DNA of 26,282 nt from Methanomicrobia archaeon (GTDB lineage: Archaea > Halobacteriota > Syntropharchaeia > Alkanophagales > Methanospirareceae): positions 1 to 26,282 of the forward strand of contig JAFGKP010000003.1 of the NCBI GenBank assembly GCA_016928455.1, read 5' to 3'. The notes beneath the pieces were generated by a model. It was not told the origin of the DNA. It did no database searches and saw nothing but the letters and a program-made list of their open reading frames with translations. The translations under genes were made by a program, and so were the position numbers. Each line of letters opens with the position of its first letter. Position 1 is the stretch's first letter. This document shows, piece after piece, positions 7,436 to 13,864 of this stretch.

Positions 7436-10400
7436 TCAGCGCCTGCGCCGTTGCCTGCGTCGTCGCGCAATATAAGTCACGATCATAAAGCAGCCGAGGG
7501 CAGCTAGTGCTTCATATCCGGGAATCGGGAACTCGAAATCCCATCCCGCTTCAGCCGCTGTTGGCACCGGTGAAGCAGGCGGCGGTGACACTGGTGGTGT
7601 GAGTACAACTGCTGGAGTTGGTCTCGGTCTCGTCGTCACCGTCGGCGTGGGCTGTAACGGCAAGGTAGGATCCAGGGGGAAGGGATCCCTATCGTCGGTA
7701 TAACCATCTCCATCTGTATCTTTATTGGCCGGATCTGTTCCCATGAGCAGTTCCATCCAATCGGGAAGCCCATCGCCATCAGAATCGCGCGACTTAGTGC
7801 CACCACCTGAGGTGCCACTATCTGAGGGTGTGTCTTTTTTGGGGGTAACCGAACCAGAAACCGAGAAGACACTGTAGTGCGAGATATTCGCCCAGACGTA
7901 CTGCCCGGTGAGATTGACGCCACCGACGGGCACTTCCTCCCAGCCAGACGATCCAACAGTTTCATTGAAGTACTGCAGCGTCAAGGAGCTCTCGTTGAGC
8001 TCTCCCAGCTCGTCCGGATCGTAGAACACCGTAATCATCACCCATTCGGTGCTGTTCGCCACGTTCTCGCTCACGTTCGCCCATACATAGCCGCCGATGC
8101 TGTTCGTAAGCTCCAGGACGCCCGCTGGTGGTAGGATAGCGCGTTGCACGCGCAGCGAGCCAGCGGAATAATCATGCTTAGCGCTAATATCAAAGTTCAC
8201 GTCCGAGTCAGCAGCGGCTACGTACAGTGTGCGCGCACCCGTGAGCCCCACGAGATTACTGTCACGATAATCTGAGCCGATCAGAATATCCTCAAGCCGC
8301 TGATCATAATCTATGCTGTAGGTGACGCCCCCTATCGTGATCGTGCCCTCTGAAATGATGCCAGCATGCACCATCGCATTGGTAAGGGTAACCTCCGGGG
8401 GGAGGATTGTGTCAACCACCATGCTGTTCGTGATTACCGAGTTGGTGATCGTGGAATCGGTGATAGTGGTATTAATAATGGCTGATCTATCAATGACAGA
8501 ATCGCTAATAGAAGAAGTCAACCCGTCCGCTGAACAATTGATGATCGCGGAATCGGTGATGGTGTTGGTTACAGCAGGTTCTGGGCCGACGATGCCGCGC
8601 ACGATCGTCCATGTTTCGACACTGTCCTTCACGGTCGGGTCACTTATCGAGCTCGCTTCTACCGTAACACGGTATATCCCCGGCTCGGAATCGCCAACGG
8701 ACAGCGTTACATCCTCCCAATCACGCGGCCCTAACGTTACGCTGGACGTGTCCAGAAAGTACTCGGGGCTCGAAACGTTTAACGTAAATTCATCCGGGAT
8801 AATGCTATTGCCAAGATTCTTTACCCTGATACTGTACGTTGCAGTTGTTTCGTTCGTGACCGCTTGCCATGACGGGGTTGACGATTCCAAGATAGACACA
8901 CTGACTCCATAGAATATATCTTCCTGAATATAATAGGTGTCGTTCATGATAACATTATCAGGCGAGTAATAGAGCCATACCTCAGTATAATAGCACGATT
9001 CCGCATCATTGTTTGCTATAGTGTTGTTCTGCGCGTCAAGTAACGCCGCCCCAAAATAACTCCCTGATACAAAATTATTGGTTATAGTATTATAACTCGC
9101 TTCTAATAGATAAAAACCGTCAAAAATGTTAGAACTCAACGAATTATTCGAAAAGGTGTTGTTTTCAGAAGCCCATATATAGATGCCTGAGAGCTTGTTT
9201 TCATTGGCAATATTATCAGTTACAGTTATATTTTCTGATAATAGTAATCCTATACCCTGCTCATTGCCTGTAACGACGTTAGAGTTTATTGATAAGTTGG
9301 AAGAACGGGAAGCGCCTATCCCAAAATACGTGTTATTAGAGACAATATTGTGGGCTATACTATTGAAATACTTCATATCGAGTAACCAGATACCCTGAAA
9401 TTGATTGCGTGTTATCGCGTTATTCGTTATGGTATTATTGTACGCGTCCCCTTCTATGCTTAACCCAAATCGGTTACCTGATAATTCGTTCTGTGATACT
9501 GTGTTATCACTACCCGAATCGAACAGTCCAATACCACTGAAAATGTTGTAGCTTGCTGTGTTGTTTGTTATTGTATTATTGTTAGTAAATTCCATCAAAT
9601 CGATTCCATTGTAGCTGCTGTTAGAAAGGATATTATTGTTCAGGTAGTTGCTACTTGTCCATTCCCACAACGAAATGCCCGACCCCTCATTACCCGTGGC
9701 TATATTATCTTCGATCTTGTTCCTGCTGCTGGTGCCCATAACATCTATTCCCGAGTAGTAGTTGTACTGTGCATCATTATGAGCTATAGTATTGTTATCA
9801 TTAGCGTCCCACAGGATTATCCCAGAACCTTCATTAAAGCTGACGATATTATCTGTTACGGTGGTGTTACTGCTAATGCCCCAGAGACTGATACCACCGT
9901 ACCCGTGCTGATACGTCGCCGTGTTGTTAGTAATCCAGGTATTTGTAGCGTCACCGATGGAGATGCCCTCGTCAATATTTGAATCGAGCGCATTTCCGGA
10001 TAACGTGTTGTTATCTCCTACGTACAGGTAAATCCCCCAGTAATTCGAGGTCGCGGTGTTATTGCGCACGAGGTTCCGATTACCCGATTCGAGATAAATA
10101 CCCGTGTCACCGTTTGCGTCCAACCAGTTATCCTGCACGATGTTATCCGACGAGCCGGATAACACTATGCCGATATACTCATTGAGGCTCACATCGTTAG
10201 CACGTATAACATTACGGTGACTCGATGCGGGAGGTGAATCTCCCGCGCCATAGACCATATCTAGAGCGAGCGGCCCCACATACCCGCTTGAGCTCGCCTT
10301 TCGTGACGGCCGTCGTAAAGCGGACGGTTTTGGTGGTTCTGGTAGCCTGGTGCGGGCATCATCATCGCTATTCGCCGCGCGTGCAGATGCAGCTGAATAA

Positions 10401-10975
10401 CGCTCAAATGGCGTTTCACTCTGCAGGCTCTGCGCAGACGACGCCTGTACACCAGCAGCGATCTCATTCAGAGCGATAATGCCGTTATAATTACCGGTCA
10501 CAATATTGTTCTCGACGCGGTTGTCGCTAGAAGCGAGGAAGATACCCGCCCTTCCTGCTGCCGTTGCATTCAGTATGGTGAATCCGCTAATGGTCACCCG
10601 ATCAGCAGTAACCGTAACGACGTCATTGCTCGCATTGGCCGCCTGAATAACCGTGCCAGATGGATCGCCCGTAGATGATCTGATCGTTACTGATTCGTTC
10701 ACCACAATGTTCTCGGTGTAATTGCCGGGATCGACTTCGATGAGATGCCCGCCAGTTGTATTGGGCGCGTCAATGGCAGCCTGAATTGAGGAGAACTGCT
10801 CGGAAGTGTTCAGGTTGTGAACGGGATATGATGAAGAATTCCCCACCGATACAGGTCCTGCGTCCACAACCGTGTCCGTCATTGAGTTCACCGTACCAGC
10901 ACCGCCAGAGTACGGCGCAACCCAGCAAACCAGAAACAATATGAACACAATACTCAGGATAAACTGTTTTCTCAT
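7436..10975 (-). CDS. Large surface beta-helix (NosD/PbH1-repeat) protein with archaeosortase tail
   Basis: This 1179-residue exported protein has, in order: a signal peptide (1 to about 26, FILSIVFILFLVCWVAPYSGG); a right-handed parallel beta-helix with PbH1-type repeats rich in NNTI/GI/SNN turns (about 58-170 and 254-685), interrupted by a low-complexity insert (171-253); a CARDB/immunoglobulin-like domain (about 690-795); an isoleucine/threonine/serine ladder (about 800-856, TITDS/VITNS repeats); a beta domain to about 1040; calcium-loop DSDGDGLPDW and DTDGDGYTDD (1064-1094); a proline/threonine linker; and a C-terminal IPGYEAL-hydrophobic-RRRRQRRRR sorting signal (about 1151-1179). Many Asn-X-Ser/Thr sites suggest N-glycosylation. 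It is probably an adhesin, sheath or carbohydrate-active surface protein; no catalytic residues can be assigned. Confidence 0.9.
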   Translation of the reverse strand: MRKQFILSIVFILFLVCWVAPYSGGAGTVNSMTDTVVDAGPVSVGNSSSYPVHNLNTSEQFSSIQAAIDAPNTTGGHLIEVDPGNYTENIVVNESVTIRSSTGDPSGTVIQAANASNDVVTVTADRVTISGFTILNATAAGRAGIFLASSDNRVENNIVTGNYNGIIALNEIAAGVQASSAQSLQSETPFERYSAASARAANSDDDARTRLPEPPKPSALRRPSRKASSSGYVGPLALDMVYGAGDSPPASSHRNVIRANDVSLNEYIGIVLSGSSDNIVQDNWLDANGDTGIYLESGNRNLVRNNTATSNYWGIYLYVGDNNTLSGNALDSNIDEGISIGDATNTWITNNTATYQHGYGGISLWGISSNTTVTDNIVSFNEGSGIILWDANDNNTIAHNDAQYNYYSGIDVMGTSSRNKIEDNIATGNEGSGISLWEWTSSNYLNNNILSNSSYNGIDLMEFTNNNTITNNTASYNIFSGIGLFDSGSDNTVSQNELSGNRFGLSIEGDAYNNTITNNAITRNQFQGIWLLDMKYFNSIAHNIVSNNTYFGIGASRSSNLSINSNVVTGNEQGIGLLLSENITVTDNIANENKLSGIYIWASENNTFSNNSLSSNIFDGFYLLEASYNTITNNFVSGSYFGAALLDAQNNTIANNDAESCYYTEVWLYYSPDNVIMNDTYYIQEDIFYGVSVSILESSTPSWQAVTNETTATYSIRVKNLGNSIIPDEFTLNVSSPEYFLDTSSVTLGPRDWEDVTLSVGDSEPGIYRVTVEASSISDPTVKDSVETWTIVRGIVGPEPAVTNTITDSAIINCSADGLTSSISDSVIDRSAIINTTITDSTITNSVITNSMVVDTILPPEVTLTNAMVHAGIISEGTITIGGVTYSIDYDQRLEDILIGSDYRDSNLVGLTGARTLYVAAADSDVNFDISAKHDYSAGSLRVQRAILPPAGVLELTNSIGGYVWANVSENVANSTEWVMITVFYDPDELGELNESSLTLQYFNETVGSSGWEEVPVGGVNLTGQYVWANISHYSVFSVSGSVTPKKDTPSDSGTSGGGTKSRDSDGDGLPDWMELLMGTDPANKDTDGDGYTDDRDPFPLDPTLPLQPTPTVTTRPRPTPAVVLTPPVSPPPASPVPTAAEAGWDFEFPIPGYEALAALGCFMIVTYIARRRRQRRRR

Positions 10976-11093
10976 TTCAGCTTCACTCTTATTTTCACAA
11001 TCCCCCTTAGAGCGCCATGTAGTAAGGATCTTCAGGCCGCTTGAAGCAGGGGCAGCTCGGCGAAGCCACGATATGATCGGGCTCGTGTAAAAA
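10976..11093. other. Intergenic region upstream of the beta-helix gene
   Basis: The minus strand contains a weak AAAATAA about 20 bases before the beta-helix ATG, which is not a convincing TATA box. No ribosome site is seen. The plus strand leads into a small ORF at 11094 through GGGCTCGTGTAAAAAATG. Confidence 0.35.
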
Positions 11094-11222
11094 ATGCCAA
11101 CCTACAGCTCAGAAGTTAGTTCAGAGTTCCCCATCCTGAAGAGCGGTCGCTCTGCAGAAGAACTGTTTTTTAAATATGTTGGTGGATCGCGCTTAAAAAG
11201 TTTGCGGTGTAACAACAGATGA
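11094..11222 (+). CDS. Possible 42-aa micro-ORF at the left end of the duplicated region
   Basis: An ATG at 11094, preceded by TGTAAAA, opens a 42-codon frame beginning MPTYSSEVSSEF and ending at TGA 11220-11222. The A-rich lead before the ATG resembles that before the zinc-ribbon micro-genes downstream, but this peptide has only one cysteine. Its central part (about 11132-11207) has a decayed copy at about 11531-11610 that contains two stops in the same frame, so if it is a gene, the second copy is dead. It could equally be a non-coding duplicated promoter segment that happens to be open. Evidence for translation is weak. Confidence 0.22.
   Translation: MPTYSSEVSSEFPILKSGRSAEELFFKYVGGSRLKSLRCNNR
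11140..11153. repeat. Palindrome, copy 1 (6-bp arms)
   Basis: AGAGCGGTCGCTCT is a perfect 6-bp inverted repeat with a 2-base centre. A near-identical copy lies at 11538-11551, about 398 bases away, inside a longer diverged direct repeat (about 75 bases; 11132-11207 and 11531-11610). It could be an operator carried along by the duplication. Confidence 0.5.
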
Positions 11223-11244
11223 TAATTGCTCAATAATAGAAAAA

Positions 11245-11370
11245 ATGCCTGGGAATGATAACTACTGTTATACCAACGGGGCACTATTGACTTAGAAGGG
11301 TTTATACAGCTTTTGCCATGAAGTCCCCAGATTCTGTACGTGTGGACCTAAATCGGGTAAACATATTCCC
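11245..11370 (+). pseudogene. Decayed copy of the micro-zinc-ribbon gene
   Basis: From the ATG at 11245 the translation MPGNDNYCYTNGALLT, stop, KGLYSFCHEVPRFCTCGPKSG aligns without gaps to the intact copy at 11760 from its YYCYVCGAPLT to its CTCGPQSG. Relative to that copy, the second and third cysteines are changed to Asn and Tyr, and a TAG stop lies at codon 17 (11293-11295). Four of six cysteines remain. The 3' flank (GGCGCCTTTATG...) also matches the flank of the third copy. The damage hits both the reading frame and metal ligands, so it is a pseudogene rather than a sequencing slip. Confidence 0.75.
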
Positions 11371-11537
11371 CGCAGACAAGCTGGCGCCTTTATGCTGATT
11401 TATCGAGCTCAACTCCACGGCGGAGCTGTCTTAACGGGATCCCTGCGAGCCTGCTGTGAGAGATAGCAATCAGATGTACACAACCAGCCCCATCCGTAGC
11501 ATTATTGTCCTAATCTGTTCCCCAAATAAAATCCTGA

Positions 11538-11551
11538 AAAGCGGTCGCTCT
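11538..11551. repeat. Palindrome, copy 2
   Basis: AAAGCGGTCGCTCT repeats the palindrome at 11140 with one arm base changed, keeping at least AGCG-GT-CGCT. It lies about 170 bases before the promoter of the first intact micro-zinc-ribbon gene. Confidence 0.45.
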
Positions 11552-11712
11552 TAGAAGAGCTGTTCGTTTTAAGGGTATTATGTACTGCGCTTAAAAGTTT
11601 TCGGTGGATGACGGTATCCAGTCTGTTCTCGGTGCTTGCTGCTGTTAGGACGGTACCTACGCCATTACGTTAGAGAGTTACTGGAGTGCGCGGGAAACAA
11701 ACAGATCAAAAC

Positions 11713-11740
11713 CGAAACCTTTAAATAGCGAGTACACCAA
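11713..11740 (+). promoter_or_regulatory. Promoter of micro-zinc-ribbon gene 1
   Basis: A BRE-like CGAAACC is followed directly by TTTAAATA (11720-11727). The 28-base block differs at only 2 positions from the block before the second intact copy (12131-12158). Transcription should begin near 11750, giving a leader of about 10 bases that contains CCCGATAAAA directly before the ATG. It is a textbook archaeal promoter in a region that otherwise looks non-coding. Confidence 0.65.
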
Positions 11741-11759
11741 TTGGGGCCCGATAAAAAAA

Positions 11760-11888
11760 ATGCCTACTGAATACTACTGTTATGTTTGCGGGGCACCTTT
11801 GACCTCGGACGGTAAATGCAGTTCCTGTCGCCAACCACCTGAAGGCTGCACGTGTGGACCGCAATCGGGTGGACGTCCACGTAAATAA
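11760..11888 (+). CDS. Micro-zinc-ribbon protein, copy 1 (42 aa)
   Basis: This 42-residue peptide has six cysteines in three pairs: C7-x2-C10-G, C20-x2-C23 and C30-x-C32-GP, then a basic tail (GGRPRK). The first two pairs are spaced as in a zinc ribbon and should bind one zinc ion; the third CxC pair is unusual. It is loosely reminiscent of haloarchaeal CPxCG zinc-finger micro-proteins, but I recognise no family. Support for being a gene comes from a duplicated promoter 40 bases upstream, a paralogue at 12175 keeping all six cysteines while other residues changed, and a third copy that is visibly dead. The basic tail suggests nucleic-acid contact; this is inference. Confidence 0.72.
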   Translation: MPTEYYCYVCGAPLTSDGKCSSCRQPPEGCTCGPQSGGRPRK

Positions 11889-12130
11889 GTATATTCTAGG
11901 ACCGGCTTCGCGATGACAAATCTGAATTCGTCCGTATAGAGATACTTCAGGAGCCAATAAAAATTGCCATGAACAGATTCTTATTTTGCTGTATAAAAAC
12001 CAGCTAGATGTGGCTGGCCTAGCTTCGCATCTGAGATCTTACCTGTTCCGGTAGCTGCCACCATTGAACTACTAGGAATTGAGCTGTTACGTTTGATACT
12101 TCTGAAGAGCTGGCATAAGCGGATTATGAT
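11889..12130. repeat. Spacer between micro-genes with remnant cassette sequence
   Basis: The segment 11911-11961 matches 12343-12393, sharing GTCCGTATAGAG (11930-11941 and 12364-12375) followed by GG-GCC-ATAAA. That last part resembles the GGGGCCCGATAAA before the ATG at 11760, so each gene appears to be followed by the decayed beginning of another cassette. After 11960 an ATTGCCATG lies where the next gene would start, but its frame has no recognisable cysteine pattern. Confidence 0.45.
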
Positions 12131-12158
12131 CGAAACCTTTAAATAGCGAATTCACCAA
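12131..12158 (+). promoter_or_regulatory. Promoter of micro-zinc-ribbon gene 2
   Basis: CGAAACC (BRE) and TTTAAATA (12138-12145) repeat the promoter at 11713 with 26 of 28 bases identical. The distance to the ATG (37 bases from the TATA start) is 3 less than in copy 1, with the difference in the A-run before the ATG. A TCCCGATAAAA leader precedes the start. Confidence 0.65.
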
Positions 12159-12174
12159 CTATTTCCCGATAAAA

Positions 12175-12309
12175 ATGGGAGAAGAAGAAATAACAGAGTG
12201 GTACTGTAGTACGTGCGGGGCACCTTTGAAGACGAACGGTACCTGCAGTTGCAGCAACAAGTACCCCCCGCAGTGCGATTGTGGACCGAGGCGAAGGCCT
12301 AAGCCCTGA
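12175..12309 (+). CDS. Micro-zinc-ribbon protein, copy 2 (44 aa)
   Basis: This 44-residue paralogue of the gene at 11760 has cysteines at 11, 14, 24, 26, 34 and 36: CSTCGAPL, then CSC, then CDCGP, ending in a basic RRRPKP tail. It keeps the first CxxCGAPL pair and the final CxCGP, but its middle pair is CxC rather than CxxC. The N-terminus is more acidic (MGEEEITEW). Nucleotide identity to copy 1 is highest in the promoter and in GGGGCACCTTTGA. Keeping all six cysteines while the rest diverges suggests selection on metal binding. Function is unknown; possibly a small regulator or metal-handling peptide. Confidence 0.72.
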   Translation: MGEEEITEWYCSTCGAPLKTNGTCSCSNKYPPQCDCGPRRRPKP

Positions 12310-12616
12310 GATTAAGGTTAAACATACACTCCGGGTGCCTTTGTGAAGACCAATCATGCGTGTGTCCGTATAGAGGATATTGGGGCCGATAAACCTGCGC
12401 TTTTTACCCAGCGCTCTTAGCTTCTATGTCGATTTTTCTCCTACACCTGTATCAAGCCTCCATTCACGGTTGGAACTATCCTGGCTGGATCACTGAGGTC
12501 TTGCTATACGGGAATTAACAATCAGGCACCTGCAGCGATCGAGCCCATGAATCAAGCTACTTATCCCTTCGTGCTAGAGTACTAACCACGAGAAGAGACG
12601 GGAGCGAGGCGTAAGG
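12310..12616. other. Intergenic stretch between the micro-gene array and hypA
   Basis: The first 85 bases hold the 3' flank repeat described for the array (GTCCGTATAGAG, then ATTGGGGCCGATAAA at 12379-12393). Beyond 12400 I see no gene, tRNA or repeat. A weak CTACTTATCC near 12557 could serve hypA, and GAGG and AAGG precede the hypA start. Confidence 0.4.
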
Positions 12617-13024
12617 ATGCACGAATGGGCACTGGCAGAGGCGGTCATTGAGGCAGCCGTTGAGGATGCGCGTAAGGAAGGGATGACCAGGATCAGGGAG
12701 ATCACCGTGCGTATCGGTGAGCTGCAGCAGATAGAGCTCGACCCGTTCACCTTTGCGCTGGACGAGATCATTAAACTGCACGGCGAGCTGCTGCAGCACG
12801 CGCAGGTGAAGCTGGAGGACGAGCCGGCGATCTTCAAATGCCGCGTCTGCAGTACTGAATGGCATTATCAGAAGGCGAGTCTGAACGAAGCAGAGGGAGA
12901 AGCGATCCATTTTGCGCCTGAAGTGGCGCACGCGTATATGCGCTGCCCGCGCTGTAAGAGCCCGGACTTTGAGGTTCTGCAGGGTCGCGGCGTGACGATC
13001 CAGCGGATAACAGGGCTGAAATAA
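12617..13024 (+). CDS. hypA: Hydrogenase nickel-insertion protein HypA
   Basis: This 135-residue protein begins with MHEWALAEAV, whose His2 binds nickel in the HypA family. It carries a zinc site of two CxxC pairs (C75/C78 in CRVC and C110/C113 in CPRC). HypA delivers nickel to the large subunit of [NiFe]-hydrogenase with its partner GTPase or ATPase. The length is slightly above the usual 113-120 because of a longer stretch between the two CxxC pairs, as in the Thermococcus protein. It is directly followed by a MinD-type ATPase (gap 21 bases), which in Thermococcus is the HypA partner. No hydrogenase subunits lie in this window. Confidence 0.93.
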   Translation: MHEWALAEAVIEAAVEDARKEGMTRIREITVRIGELQQIELDPFTFALDEIIKLHGELLQHAQVKLEDEPAIFKCRVCSTEWHYQKASLNEAEGEAIHFAPEVAHAYMRCPRCKSPDFEVLQGRGVTIQRITGLK

Positions 13025-13045
13025 GGACGAGCAGGGAGGATGACG

Positions 13046-13789
13046 ATGGATCCGCGAGTGAGCGTGGTTGACAAACGGTTAGCAGGTATAGAGCGAATCA
13101 TCGCGGTAACGGGCGGTAAAGGCGGTATCGGGAAGAGCCTGACCTCATCAGTGCTCGCCCTGACCCTTGCTCAGCTGGGCTACAAGGTCGGGCTACTCGA
13201 TCTGGATATGTCCGCGCCGTCCGCGCATGTGATCCTGGGCATTGACGGTATCTTCCCCGAGGAGGAGTACGGCATCATTCCGCCCGAGGTGCACGGCATC
13301 TCCTTCATGAGCATCTGCTATTTCACGGGCGATGAGCCCGCACCGCTGCGTGGTGAAGATATCACGAACGCCATGCTGGAATTGCTCGCCATTACACGGT
13401 GGGGCGCCCTCGATTTCCTCATCGTGGATATGCCGCCCGGGATTGGCGACGCGGCGATGGACGTCATCCGGTGGCTGAAGCGCGCCGAATTCCTGATCCT
13501 GACCACCGGCTCGAAGGTCGCTCTGGTCACCGTGAAGAAGGTCATTCAGATGCTCCAGGAGCTTCAGAAGCCGATTGTCGGCGTCATCGAGAACATGAAG
13601 ATGCGGGAGTCCGGACTCGTAAGGGATGAGCTGAGCGCATACAACGTGCCACTCCTGGGCGCGATCGAGTTCGATATGGATCTCGAGGATAAGATCGGTG
13701 ATGCCGCTGCACTGGCAGAGAGTACTATGGCTGCGCGGCTCACGGAGATCGTCATACAGGATCCGCGGTTCAAACTGAGCCAGAACTGA
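13046..13789 (+). CDS. MinD/Mrp-type ATPase, probable HypB(AT)-like HypA partner
   Basis: This 247-residue protein has a deviant Walker A motif GGKGGIGKS (23-31), a LLDLDMSAPSAH switch-like segment and DFLIVDMPPGIGD (Walker B), the signature of the Mrp/MinD ATPase family. It is not the GTPase-type HypB: no histidine-rich tail or GTPase G-motifs are seen. In Thermococcus kodakarensis a protein of this kind and size (HypB-AT) binds HypA and raises its nickel affinity. Position directly behind hypA supports the same role. An ATG at 13040 is also in frame, but GGGAGG (13034-13039) touches it; the ATG at 13046 has the proper spacing. A general Fe-S carrier role (Mrp/NBP35) is the alternative; no C-terminal CxxC is present. 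Confidence 0.8.
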   Translation: MDPRVSVVDKRLAGIERIIAVTGGKGGIGKSLTSSVLALTLAQLGYKVGLLDLDMSAPSAHVILGIDGIFPEEEYGIIPPEVHGISFMSICYFTGDEPAPLRGEDITNAMLELLAITRWGALDFLIVDMPPGIGDAAMDVIRWLKRAEFLILTTGSKVALVTVKKVIQMLQELQKPIVGVIENMKMRESGLVRDELSAYNVPLLGAIEFDMDLEDKIGDAAALAESTMAARLTEIVIQDPRFKLSQN

Positions 13790-13864
13790 GCTCCTTTTCT
13801 TACACCTTTCAAAGGATGGGGATCGTACAGAGAAGCAGAGCAACACGTGTAGCGTAGAGTAACC

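Noticed and set aside
8900..10200. Repeated short sequences resembling a CRISPR array or minisatellite
   Set aside because: The repeats are degenerate protein-level PbH1 coils (Asn-rich turns) in one long frame; spacing and sequence vary, unlike CRISPR repeats.
11721..12357. Minus-strand frames of 78 and 72 codons in the micro-gene array
   Set aside because: They are the reverse of the two zinc-ribbon genes, which have promoters and paired cysteines on the plus strand.
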